A DNA stretch of 52,808 nucleotides from an uncultured Bacteroidaceae bacterium (GTDB lineage: Bacteria > Bacteroidota > Bacteroidia > Bacteroidales > Bacteroidaceae): assembly GCA_905235525.1 (NCBI GenBank), contig CAJOLW010000015.1, forward strand, positions 1 through 52,808, given 5' to 3'. Both the position numbers and the translations under genes were made by a program. Shown here piece by piece: positions 35,671 to 44,105 of the stretch. Positions within the stretch are counted from its first letter, which is position 1, and each line of letters opens with the position of its first letter. Under the pieces are notes generated by a model that ran no database searches, was not told the origin of the DNA, and saw nothing but the letters and a program-made list of their open reading frames with translations.

Positions 35671-35704
35671 GTTTAGAGTTTAGAGTTTAGAGTTTAGAGT
35701 TAGA
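35671..35704. repeat. Tandem heptamer GTTTAGA, about 4.5 copies
   Basis: Four full copies and a partial one stand eight bases before the TPR gene start. Such runs can change length by slippage. Confidence 0.75.
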
Positions 35705-35711
35705 ATCGGGA

Positions 35712-37334
35712 ATGAGGAGATCACGTTTCATAGTGTTCATCACCACGTCTATCCGTGTGGTTGTATTGGTTCTCTCCTTTTTATGGGGAGGAGAACTGAT
35801 TTGTCATGCCCAAATCAACACCGACCGCATGATGAACATTGGTCGCAATGCCCTTGCGTACGATGATTATGTGCTCTCCATCAGTTACTTCAACCTGGTC
35901 ATCAACTACAAACCTCACCTCTATGAGCCTTATTTCTATCGGGGGGTGGCAAAGTTCTACCTCGATGATTACTCCGGTGCCGCACTCGATTGTACCCAAG
36001 CCATCCAGCGCAACCCTTATTTCCCAAACACCTACGAATTGCGAGGGCTTGCCTACATCAACATGAACCGTTTTCCTGATGCTATCCGAGACTACAGGAC
36101 CGTTACTGACATGTTGCCCGAAAACCGTTCCCTTTGGCACAACCTCGCTCTCTGCTACATCGAGACCGACAGCCTCGACCAAGCAGACAGCATTACCGAC
36201 ATTATCATCCGCCGATGGGCAAAACAAGCCGACGGATACACTCTCAAAGCGCAAGTCTTTCTCCAAAAAAATGACACCGCTGCTGCCGAGACTTACATTG
36301 ACAAAGCCATCGAGGCGGACAAATACAACATAGGTGCCCATACAGCTAAAGCCAACATTCTGATGAGCCATGAGCAATACAACGAAGCCATCCAGCACTT
36401 TGACGAATCTCTCCGTCTCAACCCCAAACAGGCTAACACACTCATCAACCGTGCCCTCTGCCACTACCACCTCAACCACTATCGCGATGCGATGGCTGAC
36501 TATGACCGTGCCCTTGACCTTGAGCCCAAGAATTTCATCGGGCACTACAACCGAGGGCTTCTGCGTGCCAATGTGGGAGAAGACAACCTTGCCATCGAAG
36601 ACTTCAACTTCATCCTTTCCATTGACCCTGACGACATGATGGCGACCTTCAACCGTGCCACCCTGCTGGAGAATATCGGTGACTACCGTGGAGCCATCCG
36701 CGACTACACCACCGTCATCAACGAATATCCTAAATTCCTCTATGGCTACGAACGCCGTGCCGCTGCCCGCCGCATGATTGGTGACAATGCAGGAGCCAAC
36801 CGCGACGAAGAACATGTGCTCAAAGAACAGATTGCTCACCGCTACGGCTACTCTACTCCGACTTCCCGACAGAAGAACAAGACTCGAAAGAAGTCACAGA
36901 TCAATCTTGACGACTACCAGAAACTCGTCGAAGAAGACACCCAAGAACAAGTGCCCGAATATGAAAGCGAATATAGAGGAAAAGTGCAAAACCGCGAACA
37001 GGAAGCCAAACTCATGCTCCCCAGCGAAAACACCTACAAACTTTACAGAGAAGCGGGCAAGGAAGAAATGCTCCACACCTTCGAACAAGCCTTCCAACAG
37101 GCACAGGCAGGCAATGTCAACGAAGCCATCGAAGGCTTCACTCGTGTTATCGAACAAAACGACCACTTCGCCGAAGCCTACTTCAACCGAGGCATCCTTC
37201 ACCTCTTGCTCGACGACACCCCTCACGCCATCCCCGACCTCTCCCAAGCAGGCGAACTTGGCATCTACCAAGCCTACAACATCATCAAGAAAAACCAAAA
37301 TATCAAAAAAGACCAAAGCGTCAAAAAAAAATAA
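35712..37334 (+). CDS. Secreted TPR-repeat protein
   Basis: This 540-residue protein has an N-terminal signal segment (VVVLVLSFLWGGELICHAQ) and about nine tetratricopeptide repeats, such as PYFYRGVAKFYLDDYSGAAL and TLINRALCHYHLNHYRDAMA, with a last pair after a charged linker (about 390-450, rich in Q, K, E). It is probably periplasmic or on the outer membrane inner face and serves as a scaffold. Genes of this kind are often seen next to def in this order, from memory. It ends in a long K/N tail that runs into the terminator. Confidence 0.75.
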   Translation: MRRSRFIVFITTSIRVVVLVLSFLWGGELICHAQINTDRMMNIGRNALAYDDYVLSISYFNLVINYKPHLYEPYFYRGVAKFYLDDYSGAALDCTQAIQRNPYFPNTYELRGLAYINMNRFPDAIRDYRTVTDMLPENRSLWHNLALCYIETDSLDQADSITDIIIRRWAKQADGYTLKAQVFLQKNDTAAAETYIDKAIEADKYNIGAHTAKANILMSHEQYNEAIQHFDESLRLNPKQANTLINRALCHYHLNHYRDAMADYDRALDLEPKNFIGHYNRGLLRANVGEDNLAIEDFNFILSIDPDDMMATFNRATLLENIGDYRGAIRDYTTVINEYPKFLYGYERRAAARRMIGDNAGANRDEEHVLKEQIAHRYGYSTPTSRQKNKTRKKSQINLDDYQKLVEEDTQEQVPEYESEYRGKVQNREQEAKLMLPSENTYKLYREAGKEEMLHTFEQAFQQAQAGNVNEAIEGFTRVIEQNDHFAEAYFNRGILHLLLDDTPHAIPDLSQAGELGIYQAYNIIKKNQNIKKDQSVKKK

Positions 37335-37368
37335 GACGTGTGAAACTACAAGGTTTCACACGTCTTAT
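37331..37368. terminator. Bidirectional terminator with 16-bp perfect stem
   Basis: Perfect arms at 37331-37346 and 37353-37368 followed by T residues; it separates the TPR gene and the convergent lipoprotein operon. Confidence 0.85.
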
Positions 37369-37370
37369 TT

Positions 37371-38855
37371 TTAAAGTGATTGCACGCTTTTCTTTTTGTC
37401 CATCTTCTGAGGCTTCTCCAATTCTGTCCACGGCTTATATCCATGCGATATCGAAGTCCATCCAAAACCACCTAAATTCCGTGAATCTTCAGCATTCCTT
37501 TTCTCACGGTAAACCACTTTGCCGTTCTTCCAACTTTTCATAATCGGCCACTCCTTCGGCAGCCAAAGGTCTCCCTTCGTATCGAGTACTAAAAGATTGT
37601 AGCCCGTATCTGAACTATTCAGGAAAATGGCTATATCCTCGTATAAAGTGGTTTCTTGCCTGATGGTAAAATAATGTTTCAATGTTCCTAAGCGGGCAGG
37701 GGCAAAGTTATCATCCAGAACTGAAATATCCGGGTGAAAAGTATAATAGACATGTGGATGAAGGTCAAGATACCGCCAAACAATTTCATTCAGTTGATGT
37801 AGCAGTTCTTCCATCGCCACCGCAGAATCGATTGTGTAAATACGTCCCTTTGTTTCTGAAAAAGATTGGTCGAACACGTTACCATCCATTACACCCTGAT
37901 TTTGATAGCAAAAACTCATATTGGAAAACGAAGGTTTCACAGAACAGTTTGCATCATGACTGATATAGATGTCACGGTGATGTGGCATTTGTTTAAGAAC
38001 GGGCTTTATCGACCTCAAAAATTCTTTCTTGTTGAGGAGTTCATGTGTCTTATTCTCCACGCTGTCTGGGGTAAACTCGTAGGAGAAACTACCAAACCTT
38101 TCGTTTCCTCCTCCTATTTCTCCTCCCAATTTAGAAGAAGAGGTGCTGTAAAATTTGACAATCTCTGGTGCATGACTATAATCGACCACTTTCCTGCCAT
38201 TCCACCTCTTCAATGTATCTCCCTGCGGATATTCCCTTAAAGCGATATTACAATAAATACTGTCCTGTGACTCCCAAACACTGCTGTTGGATGCATCCAC
38301 CATGCCAGCCAACGACTTGCTGATATTGGCAAGGGCATCAGCCAGTTGCTGGTCCTGTGCATTCTTCTTCAACTGATTCTTCAATTTTGCCTCATAAATC
38401 GAATCCGCTATCGCACTATTCACGATTCCTGCCAGCCTCTGTTTATTATAGAAAACCTCCTTACCATCCACCAATATTCTCTTCACCTTCTTTCCGTTGA
38501 TGGTCATATTGCCATCCTCATCCATCTCAACATCTGGCAATTCATTAGAAACGAAGGCTGGGGCATCAAACACATCACAACGGATATTAACCCGCTTATG
38601 ATGTTTCCCATTATAACTATATTCCACATCTGCAATGTCTCCCCCACGGTAATAGAGACCGTCATACTTTGTGTCATAAGACTTCACATACGCAACCAAA
38701 CTGTCAATATTCAGCACATTCCCTGCTCCGCTATAGATGTCAGCAGAAGAGAGAACGCCTGTATTCTCGGGTGCCAGATTATAGCACGAAACGGCTGTCG
38801 CAGTGATGAACAAGACCGTTGCAACATTACATAATAAATTTTTCATGTCTTTCAT
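37371..38855 (-). CDS. Putative lipoprotein of BlaI/M56 operon, unknown function
   Basis: This 494-residue protein has a lipoprotein-like start (FITATAVSCYNL; the Cys is a likely lipid anchor). It contains MTINGKKVKRILVDGKEVFY, a phrase found in the plug or regulatory beta-domains of Bacteroidota proteins, and a large unknown C-terminal part (DISVLDDNFAPARLG, YNLLVLDTKGDLWLPKEW). It overlaps the M56 peptidase gene by four bases and so belongs to its operon. I would guess a substrate or effector of the M56 signalling pathway, but this is inference from gene order. Confidence 0.6.
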   Translation of the reverse strand: MKDMKNLLCNVATVLFITATAVSCYNLAPENTGVLSSADIYSGAGNVLNIDSLVAYVKSYDTKYDGLYYRGGDIADVEYSYNGKHHKRVNIRCDVFDAPAFVSNELPDVEMDEDGNMTINGKKVKRILVDGKEVFYNKQRLAGIVNSAIADSIYEAKLKNQLKKNAQDQQLADALANISKSLAGMVDASNSSVWESQDSIYCNIALREYPQGDTLKRWNGRKVVDYSHAPEIVKFYSTSSSKLGGEIGGGNERFGSFSYEFTPDSVENKTHELLNKKEFLRSIKPVLKQMPHHRDIYISHDANCSVKPSFSNMSFCYQNQGVMDGNVFDQSFSETKGRIYTIDSAVAMEELLHQLNEIVWRYLDLHPHVYYTFHPDISVLDDNFAPARLGTLKHYFTIRQETTLYEDIAIFLNSSDTGYNLLVLDTKGDLWLPKEWPIMKSWKNGKVVYREKRNAEDSRNLGGFGWTSISHGYKPWTELEKPQKMDKKKSVQSL

Positions 38856-39868
38856 TTATTTTGATGTGATGATTCTATTGCTTTCATATTGATAAATCGA
38901 TGTTCAAAAGTGGAAATACCATCTTCCACAGGTTCCGCCACTTTAGGTGTGGCAAACACACTCAACGCAACTATCGCCATAGGAATGACATACAAGACCT
39001 TACCACACATCCAAAGATTAGGCCTCCCCTTGTGCATCATCATGACCCGCTGTTTCACAAGACTATGATTGAAATAATTAGCGAAGACATAGGAACCGGT
39101 GCCAATAGCTTTGCGAATGAGAAGATTCTGATATTGGGAGAGGCTCACACCCTGCTGCAACACGTAGTGGTCGGCTTCGTATTCATGCACATCACGCATG
39201 CTATTGCCCAGCATATACACCAACGGGTTCCACCATTGTACCAGTTGCACCAACGTGAGCAACAGAATATCTGCAGAATGGTGATGAAGAATGTGTCCTT
39301 GTTCATGCAACAGAATCTCATTGCGATGCTCAATATAGTCCTTATGACTGATGATGATATTGCCCATCCAACTGCACGGGGCAACATCATCGGCATGACA
39401 ATAGATGGTAAAGCCATCCTCCTTCCCTTTCCACACACAACCGTGACGCATCAGCATGCCCATGCGGACGAACTGCCACAGACGGAACAACAAGGTTGCC
39501 AACATTCCAACACAACAAAAGACGCTCAAAATGTGATGCCACGACCAAGAGTCACTGTAAACAGCAGTAGGAGTCGCTTTCTCGCGCACCTCTGGCGGTA
39601 CGGGAGTGGTTCCTTTCATCTTATGGGCTATCGGGGTGCAGACTGCTTCAACCTTCTGATGCACTATCTGAGTGACAGGCTGTCCATCATCGACCAATGC
39701 CGAGACATTGCATAATGGCAACACCAACGACAGAACCAGGATGGTAAGTAGTGTAAAGCGGTTGAAGCGGAAGAAACTCTCCCGGTGGAGCATCAGCGTG
39801 TAGGGCACATAGAGCACTGCCAGCACGAATACAGATTTGATGGAATAGATAAATAATGCAGACATCAT
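38852..39868 (-). CDS. M56 (BlaR1-type) metallopeptidase sensor
   Basis: This 338-residue membrane protein has helices near 5-25, 37-53 and 109-130, then the zinc site HEQGH at 188-192 and a last helix near 280-300. It belongs to the BlaR1/MecR1 group, but has no penicillin-binding sensor domain, like most Bacteroidota members. It sits directly behind a BlaI-type repressor. In such pairs the peptidase, after a signal, causes cleavage of the repressor. Confidence 0.88.
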   Translation of the reverse strand: MMSALFIYSIKSVFVLAVLYVPYTLMLHRESFFRFNRFTLLTILVLSLVLPLCNVSALVDDGQPVTQIVHQKVEAVCTPIAHKMKGTTPVPPEVREKATPTAVYSDSWSWHHILSVFCCVGMLATLLFRLWQFVRMGMLMRHGCVWKGKEDGFTIYCHADDVAPCSWMGNIIISHKDYIEHRNEILLHEQGHILHHHSADILLLTLVQLVQWWNPLVYMLGNSMRDVHEYEADHYVLQQGVSLSQYQNLLIRKAIGTGSYVFANYFNHSLVKQRVMMMHKGRPNLWMCGKVLYVIPMAIVALSVFATPKVAEPVEDGISTFEHRFINMKAIESSHQNK

Positions 39869-39895
39869 CTTTCTTTAAAATACTAACCTTAAATT

Positions 39896-40291
39896 CTAAA
39901 CACTAAACTTTTCTCCCTCTTCCATAAGGCTCAACAACTCGCGAATGTCATCAGCCGAAAGATTTTCCTCTTTCACAAAGAAACTGAACATCGACTTGAC
40001 GCTACCATTGAAGAAACTCTTTTTCACCTCTTGCATGGTCATACGTGTGTATTCGGCACGAGTCACCTTTGCCACATACCTGTGAGTCTTTCCCTCCCCT
40101 TTGTGCTTGAAGTAATCCACATAACCCCTTTCGTAGAGCATCTTCAAGTAGGTGGCAATGGTGGTGTAAGCAGGTTTGGGGTCTTCCCATCGCTCAATGA
40201 TGTCCCAAGCGCAGGCTGAATGGTTGATGTCCCAAAGGATACTCATCACCTGAAACTCCACCTTTGTAAGCGTGTTGTCTTTCTTTTTCAT
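39896..40291 (-). CDS. BlaI/MecI-family transcriptional repressor
   Basis: This 131-residue protein shows the BlaI winged helix (LTKVEFQVMSILWDINHSAC, then AYTTIATYLKMLYERGYVDY) and the dimerising C-terminal half (EENLSADDIRELLSLMEEGE). It should repress its own operon until cleaved. It starts the operon; between it and the M56 gene is a short spacer with TTTAGTGTTTAGAATTTAAG. Confidence 0.9.
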   Translation of the reverse strand: MKKKDNTLTKVEFQVMSILWDINHSACAWDIIERWEDPKPAYTTIATYLKMLYERGYVDYFKHKGEGKTHRYVAKVTRAEYTRMTMQEVKKSFFNGSVKSMFSFFVKEENLSADDIRELLSLMEEGEKFSV

Positions 40292-40323
40292 AGAATCTTT
40301 GCTTTTTTAGTGATTTGCTGGTG

Positions 40324-40380
40324 CAAAGTAACACTAAACACTCCAATCTCGCAAAACTTAGAAATCGAAAAGTTACGAGA
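40324..40380 (-). promoter_or_regulatory. Promoter and putative operator of the BlaI operon
   Basis: On the minus strand TTTG (40355-40352) and the -7-like TACTTTG (40330-40324) are 21 bp apart. An imperfect dyad, TCTCG at 40347-40351 with AACTT at 40355-40359 against AAGTT at 40370-40374 with CGAGA at 40376-40380, covers the -33 element. It is the likely site of autorepression. Confidence 0.5.
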
Positions 40381-40530
40381 TAGAGCGTTTTTTAACATCT
40401 ATTCGTAGAAATAGAAGAAAGAGACACTCTAATTCAAGCGTTCCGCAAGTGTGTTGCTTGGTCTTCTTTGTCGTTCGGAAGCCCCAGATTCTCCAGAAAA
40501 TCCAGAGCACCCCCCAAAAAATAACACTAC

Positions 40531-40572
40531 CCAAAAAACTTATAGGCAGAACTTCACAGCCCTGCCTATAAG
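40531..40572 (-). terminator. Minus-strand terminator of the sigma-factor operon
   Basis: CTTATAGGCAG at 40539-40549 and CTGCCTATAAG at 40562-40572 are a perfect 11-bp stem with a T run (AAAAAA on the plus strand at about 40533-40538) on the minus side. Confidence 0.75.
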
Positions 40573-40644
40573 AATGAAACTTCTTTGTTTCACCATTTTC
40601 AACTAGTTTTACCAATCAAACTACATAAAGATATATTTATTTTC

Positions 40645-41823
40645 TTATTCTACCACCACCCTTTCTTGATACTCAAATAGTTTTTGGTTCTCGCGAAGTT
40701 GTTTGATGTCGAGAGTTTTTACACTGCCAGACCAGTCGGCTCCCCAGGCTTTAAATGGTTCGCCGGCTGGAGCGATATAGGTTATTTTGGTCAGTTCCAG
40801 AGGCAATGGGTCGAACACCATCACGTAGGCTATATAGTCGCCTGCCATGCCCTCCATGAAGAAGAGTTCACCCAGGGGGATGCCCTGCACCTCACGAAGT
40901 TTATACTGATGCCCAGCCTCGTCCATGAGTTTGGTGTCAGGGGAGAATCCAAAATACTCGCGTGTCCAGTTCTGTTCGCAGCCAAGGGCAAGGTAGGTGG
41001 CTTCGGGGGTACGCCACAGTGCCTTCGTTGAGTTTGGCAGCGGTTTGATCAAGTGGGCATCTGTCATCACCTTCCATGTGTCCCAATCCTGACGGTCGTA
41101 GGGTTTATCCACGTTGAGGTGCTCTCTCAGCAGACATGGTTTGTGGAACTGCGGAGTGGCATCATAAGATGTGGCTGAGCCCCGAAAATGATTCATGATT
41201 TTCACAGGCATTCCCATCATTTCCCAACAGGAGACGCCATAGATTCTTATATCTCTCGTTGTTTCGGGCAGCGGTGCAAAGAAAATCTTCAAGTCGAGCA
41301 CATCGCCTTTCTTTGCTCGCACCGTGAAGTGTTTATTATAGGTATCAGGTTCCGTACGGCGAATGCGATATTGTACTCCCGTCTCTTGATCCACGAGACT
41401 CGTCTCCTCCGAAGCAAGAAACAGGTTGCTCACTTCATCGGCTGGCATGGGGAAATAACAATGAAGTACCGTCTCATTATTTTCTTCTGTCAGTCGCCAA
41501 CTCATCGGGACATAAGGCTCATCATCCTCGAACATCTCAGACATTTCCGGGAACAATTCCAGATAATCATTCTCAATAGCGACATTCTTTGCCTCGCAAT
41601 AGTCCTCAACCCAATCCATATTCGACCCATGCCACACAGCAGTAGTTTTCTTCTTATCCTTGTTGATTTCTGGACGAGATTTGAAAACACCAACACTCCG
41701 AGCATATTCTTTCACTTCTAACCTATCTGACGAAGAATTGTCTTTTACTTTTAATTTGTTCTGTTGTGCCTGCGAGACAAGAGTTACCAGTGCCAACAGG
41801 CTCATCATAAAGAATTTTTTCAT
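40645..41823 (-). CDS. Secreted protein behind sigma/anti-sigma genes, unknown function
   Basis: This 392-residue protein has a signal peptide (MKKFFMMSLLALVTLVSQAQ). The mature part is beta-rich, with SWRLTEENNETVLHCYFPMP and YIAYVMVFDPLPLELTKITY; it has no recognised catalytic motif. It begins 13 bases after the anti-sigma gene and ends with its own terminator, so it is the last gene of that operon and could be a target or co-sensor of it. Confidence 0.65.
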   Translation of the reverse strand: MKKFFMMSLLALVTLVSQAQQNKLKVKDNSSSDRLEVKEYARSVGVFKSRPEINKDKKKTTAVWHGSNMDWVEDYCEAKNVAIENDYLELFPEMSEMFEDDEPYVPMSWRLTEENNETVLHCYFPMPADEVSNLFLASEETSLVDQETGVQYRIRRTEPDTYNKHFTVRAKKGDVLDLKIFFAPLPETTRDIRIYGVSCWEMMGMPVKIMNHFRGSATSYDATPQFHKPCLLREHLNVDKPYDRQDWDTWKVMTDAHLIKPLPNSTKALWRTPEATYLALGCEQNWTREYFGFSPDTKLMDEAGHQYKLREVQGIPLGELFFMEGMAGDYIAYVMVFDPLPLELTKITYIAPAGEPFKAWGADWSGSVKTLDIKQLRENQKLFEYQERVVVE

Positions 41824-41836
41824 GGGGTTTTGCTTT

Positions 41837-42838
41837 TTAATTATTATGTGATGTACTAAAATTGAAATTTATCAGTTTTTCTCGATATTCTTGATAACAG
41901 ACCGATGAAACAGTGGCATCTATCGGCATATGGGTACTGAAAAGCAGGATGCGTCCTCCTGGGATTCGGTCTGCTATCCAGAAATATTTTTCGCCTTTGT
42001 GCAAATCTTTCAAAGTAAAGAAAAATTGCTGATGGGAAAAATTAAGCAGATAGCCTGGTGCCTTGCTGTCATACCAACATGCTGCCTGCAACAGTCGAGT
42101 GAAGACATCAAATTGTTCCTTGTCTTCAAATACATAAGCCGTGCTGACTATCGTACTGTCGCCAGGTTCCGAAGTACAGTCAATAGCAACTGCCTTCACT
42201 TGATTGTAATCAGCCATCTTTACAATGAACTCATCCATTCGGCAAGGGGCTTGATAGATGAAATCCGTTTTCTGGTTATAGGCATAGATAGCAGTTGGAG
42301 CCACATATTGCTCTCCTTCAGCCACCACGCTCTCTTCCACGCCTCTTTCCACGGTGACAATCTCCTGCTCTTCCACATTCATCTCCACATTCTTTTCAAC
42401 CATTTTCTTCACCTCTTTCTTTTCCTCTTTCTCAACCACCTTCGGTGTCACCATCTCTTTCACCTCCTTCTTCACCTTCGCTATCATCTTAGGCTCTTCC
42501 TTAGGCTTGGAAGTCTGCACTTGAACCGTCAACTCATCCTCCCGAGGTCCAGACATATCATATTTATATAATGTGTAACCAATCAGCGAAACAACCAAGA
42601 GGCATGCAGCAGCAATGCTTGTCACTCGCACCCAGAGGGGCATCTTCTTTGTTTCTTGCCTCTTGTCAGATTGCTTTGAGGCAATGGCTGCAAATCCCCT
42701 GAACATCTCCTGATATTCTCTCAAATCCGCAGGCACATCTTCCTGCTGGAAGAAAGTGTAGAGCCTCGCCTCTTCCTCTAAGGTCGTCATTCCATCCAGA
42801 AAACGCGCCACCAACGTATGTATATCTTCTTGCATCAT
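41837..42838 (-). CDS. Putative anti-sigma factor, single-pass membrane protein
   Basis: This 333-residue protein starts with a helical cytoplasmic part (about 1-65; VARFLDGMTTLEEEARLYTF resembles anti-sigma zinc-free domains), then one membrane helix (about 70-90: VRVTSIAAACLLVVSLIGYT), then a K/E/V-rich linker (110-175) and a periplasmic domain (about 180-333). It begins two bases after the sigma gene, the usual partner order. The C-terminal domain resembles neither FecR nor another sensor I know. Confidence 0.75.
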   Translation of the reverse strand: MMQEDIHTLVARFLDGMTTLEEEARLYTFFQQEDVPADLREYQEMFRGFAAIASKQSDKRQETKKMPLWVRVTSIAAACLLVVSLIGYTLYKYDMSGPREDELTVQVQTSKPKEEPKMIAKVKKEVKEMVTPKVVEKEEKKEVKKMVEKNVEMNVEEQEIVTVERGVEESVVAEGEQYVAPTAIYAYNQKTDFIYQAPCRMDEFIVKMADYNQVKAVAIDCTSEPGDSTIVSTAYVFEDKEQFDVFTRLLQAACWYDSKAPGYLLNFSHQQFFFTLKDLHKGEKYFWIADRIPGGRILLFSTHMPIDATVSSVCYQEYREKLINFNFSTSHNN

Positions 42839-42840
42839 TG

Positions 42841-43323
42841 CTAAATCTCAGTTCTTATTTGTCGATATTGTTCCAAAATCTTTCTTCGTGCCCGACTCAG
42901 CGACTGCCTCACCATCATCTCCGTCGAGCCAACAAGTTCGGCTATGTCCTTCATCTCCATATCTTCTTCATGACGAAGCCTCAAAACCGCTTGTTGCAGA
43001 GTGGACAACTGTCTGACAAACACCATCATCTGCTCTCCCTCATCATCCAGTCCTTCAGACGGAGATTCATCCATCAGGTCAACTTCTTCGATGGCAATCT
43101 GCTCATGTCGTCGCCTCACAGCATCATACGCAAGATGCCGAACAACAACCCTCCCCATTGCTTCCACATTCAGAATAGGCTCATCACGCAACTGCCACAA
43201 TCGCAGCAGCGCATCCTGCACCAAATCCTCCGCTTCCGTCCTGTCACCCACAATCCGCAGTGCGGTGGACATGAGCATTGGTCGCATCGTATGAACTTTT
43301 TCCTTAAATATCTCTATCGTCAT
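42841..43323 (-). CDS. ECF-type RNA polymerase sigma factor
   Basis: This 160-residue protein has sigma region 2 (ALRIVGDRTEAEDLVQDALLRLW, cited by its centre DRTEAEDLVQDA) and region 4 (LRHEEDMEMKDIAELVGSTE, then VRQSLSRARRKI). It lacks regions 1 and 3, as in the extracytoplasmic-function group. With the anti-sigma gene behind it, it should switch on a regulon in answer to an envelope signal. Confidence 0.92.
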   Translation of the reverse strand: MTIEIFKEKVHTMRPMLMSTALRIVGDRTEAEDLVQDALLRLWQLRDEPILNVEAMGRVVVRHLAYDAVRRRHEQIAIEEVDLMDESPSEGLDDEGEQMMVFVRQLSTLQQAVLRLRHEEDMEMKDIAELVGSTEMMVRQSLSRARRKILEQYRQIRTEI

Positions 43324-43565
43324 GGCCTTGGCCTCGCCATCTTTCCCAGAAGGGCTTTCTGATTACATGACGCAGAGGTGCCCCTTTTTGTGACACCTCA
43401 TCATCATTTTTTTACTTTTTTTTGTTTTTTCTTCTGCGAAGTTAAACAAACTCCCACAAACAACAAAGAAACTACAGATACTTTTCAATGCTCTGTAGCA
43501 CGAGCCATTCCATTCTTTATTCGAGTAATGGGAAAGCGCCCCATTCCCAACTCTATCCTCCCCCT

Positions 43566-43664
43566 CTTCCACACCCCCTAAATCGACGTCGTCGACATCG
43601 CCTTGCCGACATCGACGACATCGGTCGACCGACCTCGTCGACGTCGGTAAAGGGGATGTGGAAG
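43566..43664. repeat. CGACGTCG-rich hairpin element, copy 2
   Basis: Outer arms begin with CTTCCACA at 43566 and end with its complement at 43664, extending about 26 bp with four mismatches and including CGACGTCG on both sides; shorter palindromes (CGACATCGACGACATCG type) fill the middle. It is related to the element at 10318-10396. Confidence 0.7.
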
Positions 43665-43865
43665 CCCCAAAAAGAGGTCGTGGAAGAAAACGACTTGAAG
43701 ATATGGATAAAAGGGGGTTGAACGAAGTATGGAAATTCAAGGAAGTCTTGGGCAAGATGGAGTTCGTGGACATGGATGTTATCAATGAAAATCCAGAAGA
43801 GGACGAGGCAAATTGATGGTGTTCGGCTTGAAAAAGTGGGAATAAAGGATGATTTTTGAAGAAAG
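43665..43865. other. Gene-free stretch
   Basis: No frame here or in 43324-43565 has family features; overlapping open frames on both strands cross the hairpin element. I see no strong promoter except that for thrS further on. Confidence 0.4.
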
Positions 43866-43899
43866 TTTGCTGACAAACGGATTTTTAGTGCTAAATTTG
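43866..43899 (+). promoter_or_regulatory. Possible thrS promoter
   Basis: TTTG at 43866-43869 and TAAATTTG at 43892-43899 with a 22-bp spacer, about 205 bp upstream of the start codon. Confidence 0.4.
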
Positions 43900-43905
43900 T
43901 GGCGA

Positions 43906-44074
43906 TTTTCTCGCACAGAAAACACAGAAAACGCAGAAAATATAAAATTCATGATAATTCATGATGAATTTATGGTAATTCGTGTAATCAACAAAAACAT
44001 CAATTATCACCAATTGATCACGAATGAGCATCAATTATTTTTTCCGTGTTTTCTGTGATTTCTGTGTGAGAAAA
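43906..44074. repeat. 35-bp imperfect inverted repeat in the thrS leader
   Basis: Arms at 43906-43940 and 44040-44074 are inverted copies of 35 bp with about five mismatches (TTTTCTCGCACAGAAAA-type). The 99 bases inside hold AATTCATGAT and AATTCGTG repeats. If the promoter at 43866 is right, all of it is in the thrS leader RNA. Confidence 0.75.
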
Positions 44075-44105
44075 GAAACGAGAATACAATAAAAAAAACA
44101 TAAAG

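Noticed and set aside
35781-36839. Long open frame antisense to the TPR gene
   Set aside because: It mirrors the TPR codon pattern, is rich in valine and has no family features; a shadow frame.
43363-43876. Overlapping frames on both strands
   Set aside because: They cross the CGACGTCG hairpin, whose repeats create serine/arginine and aspartate/valine runs; no natural protein pattern.
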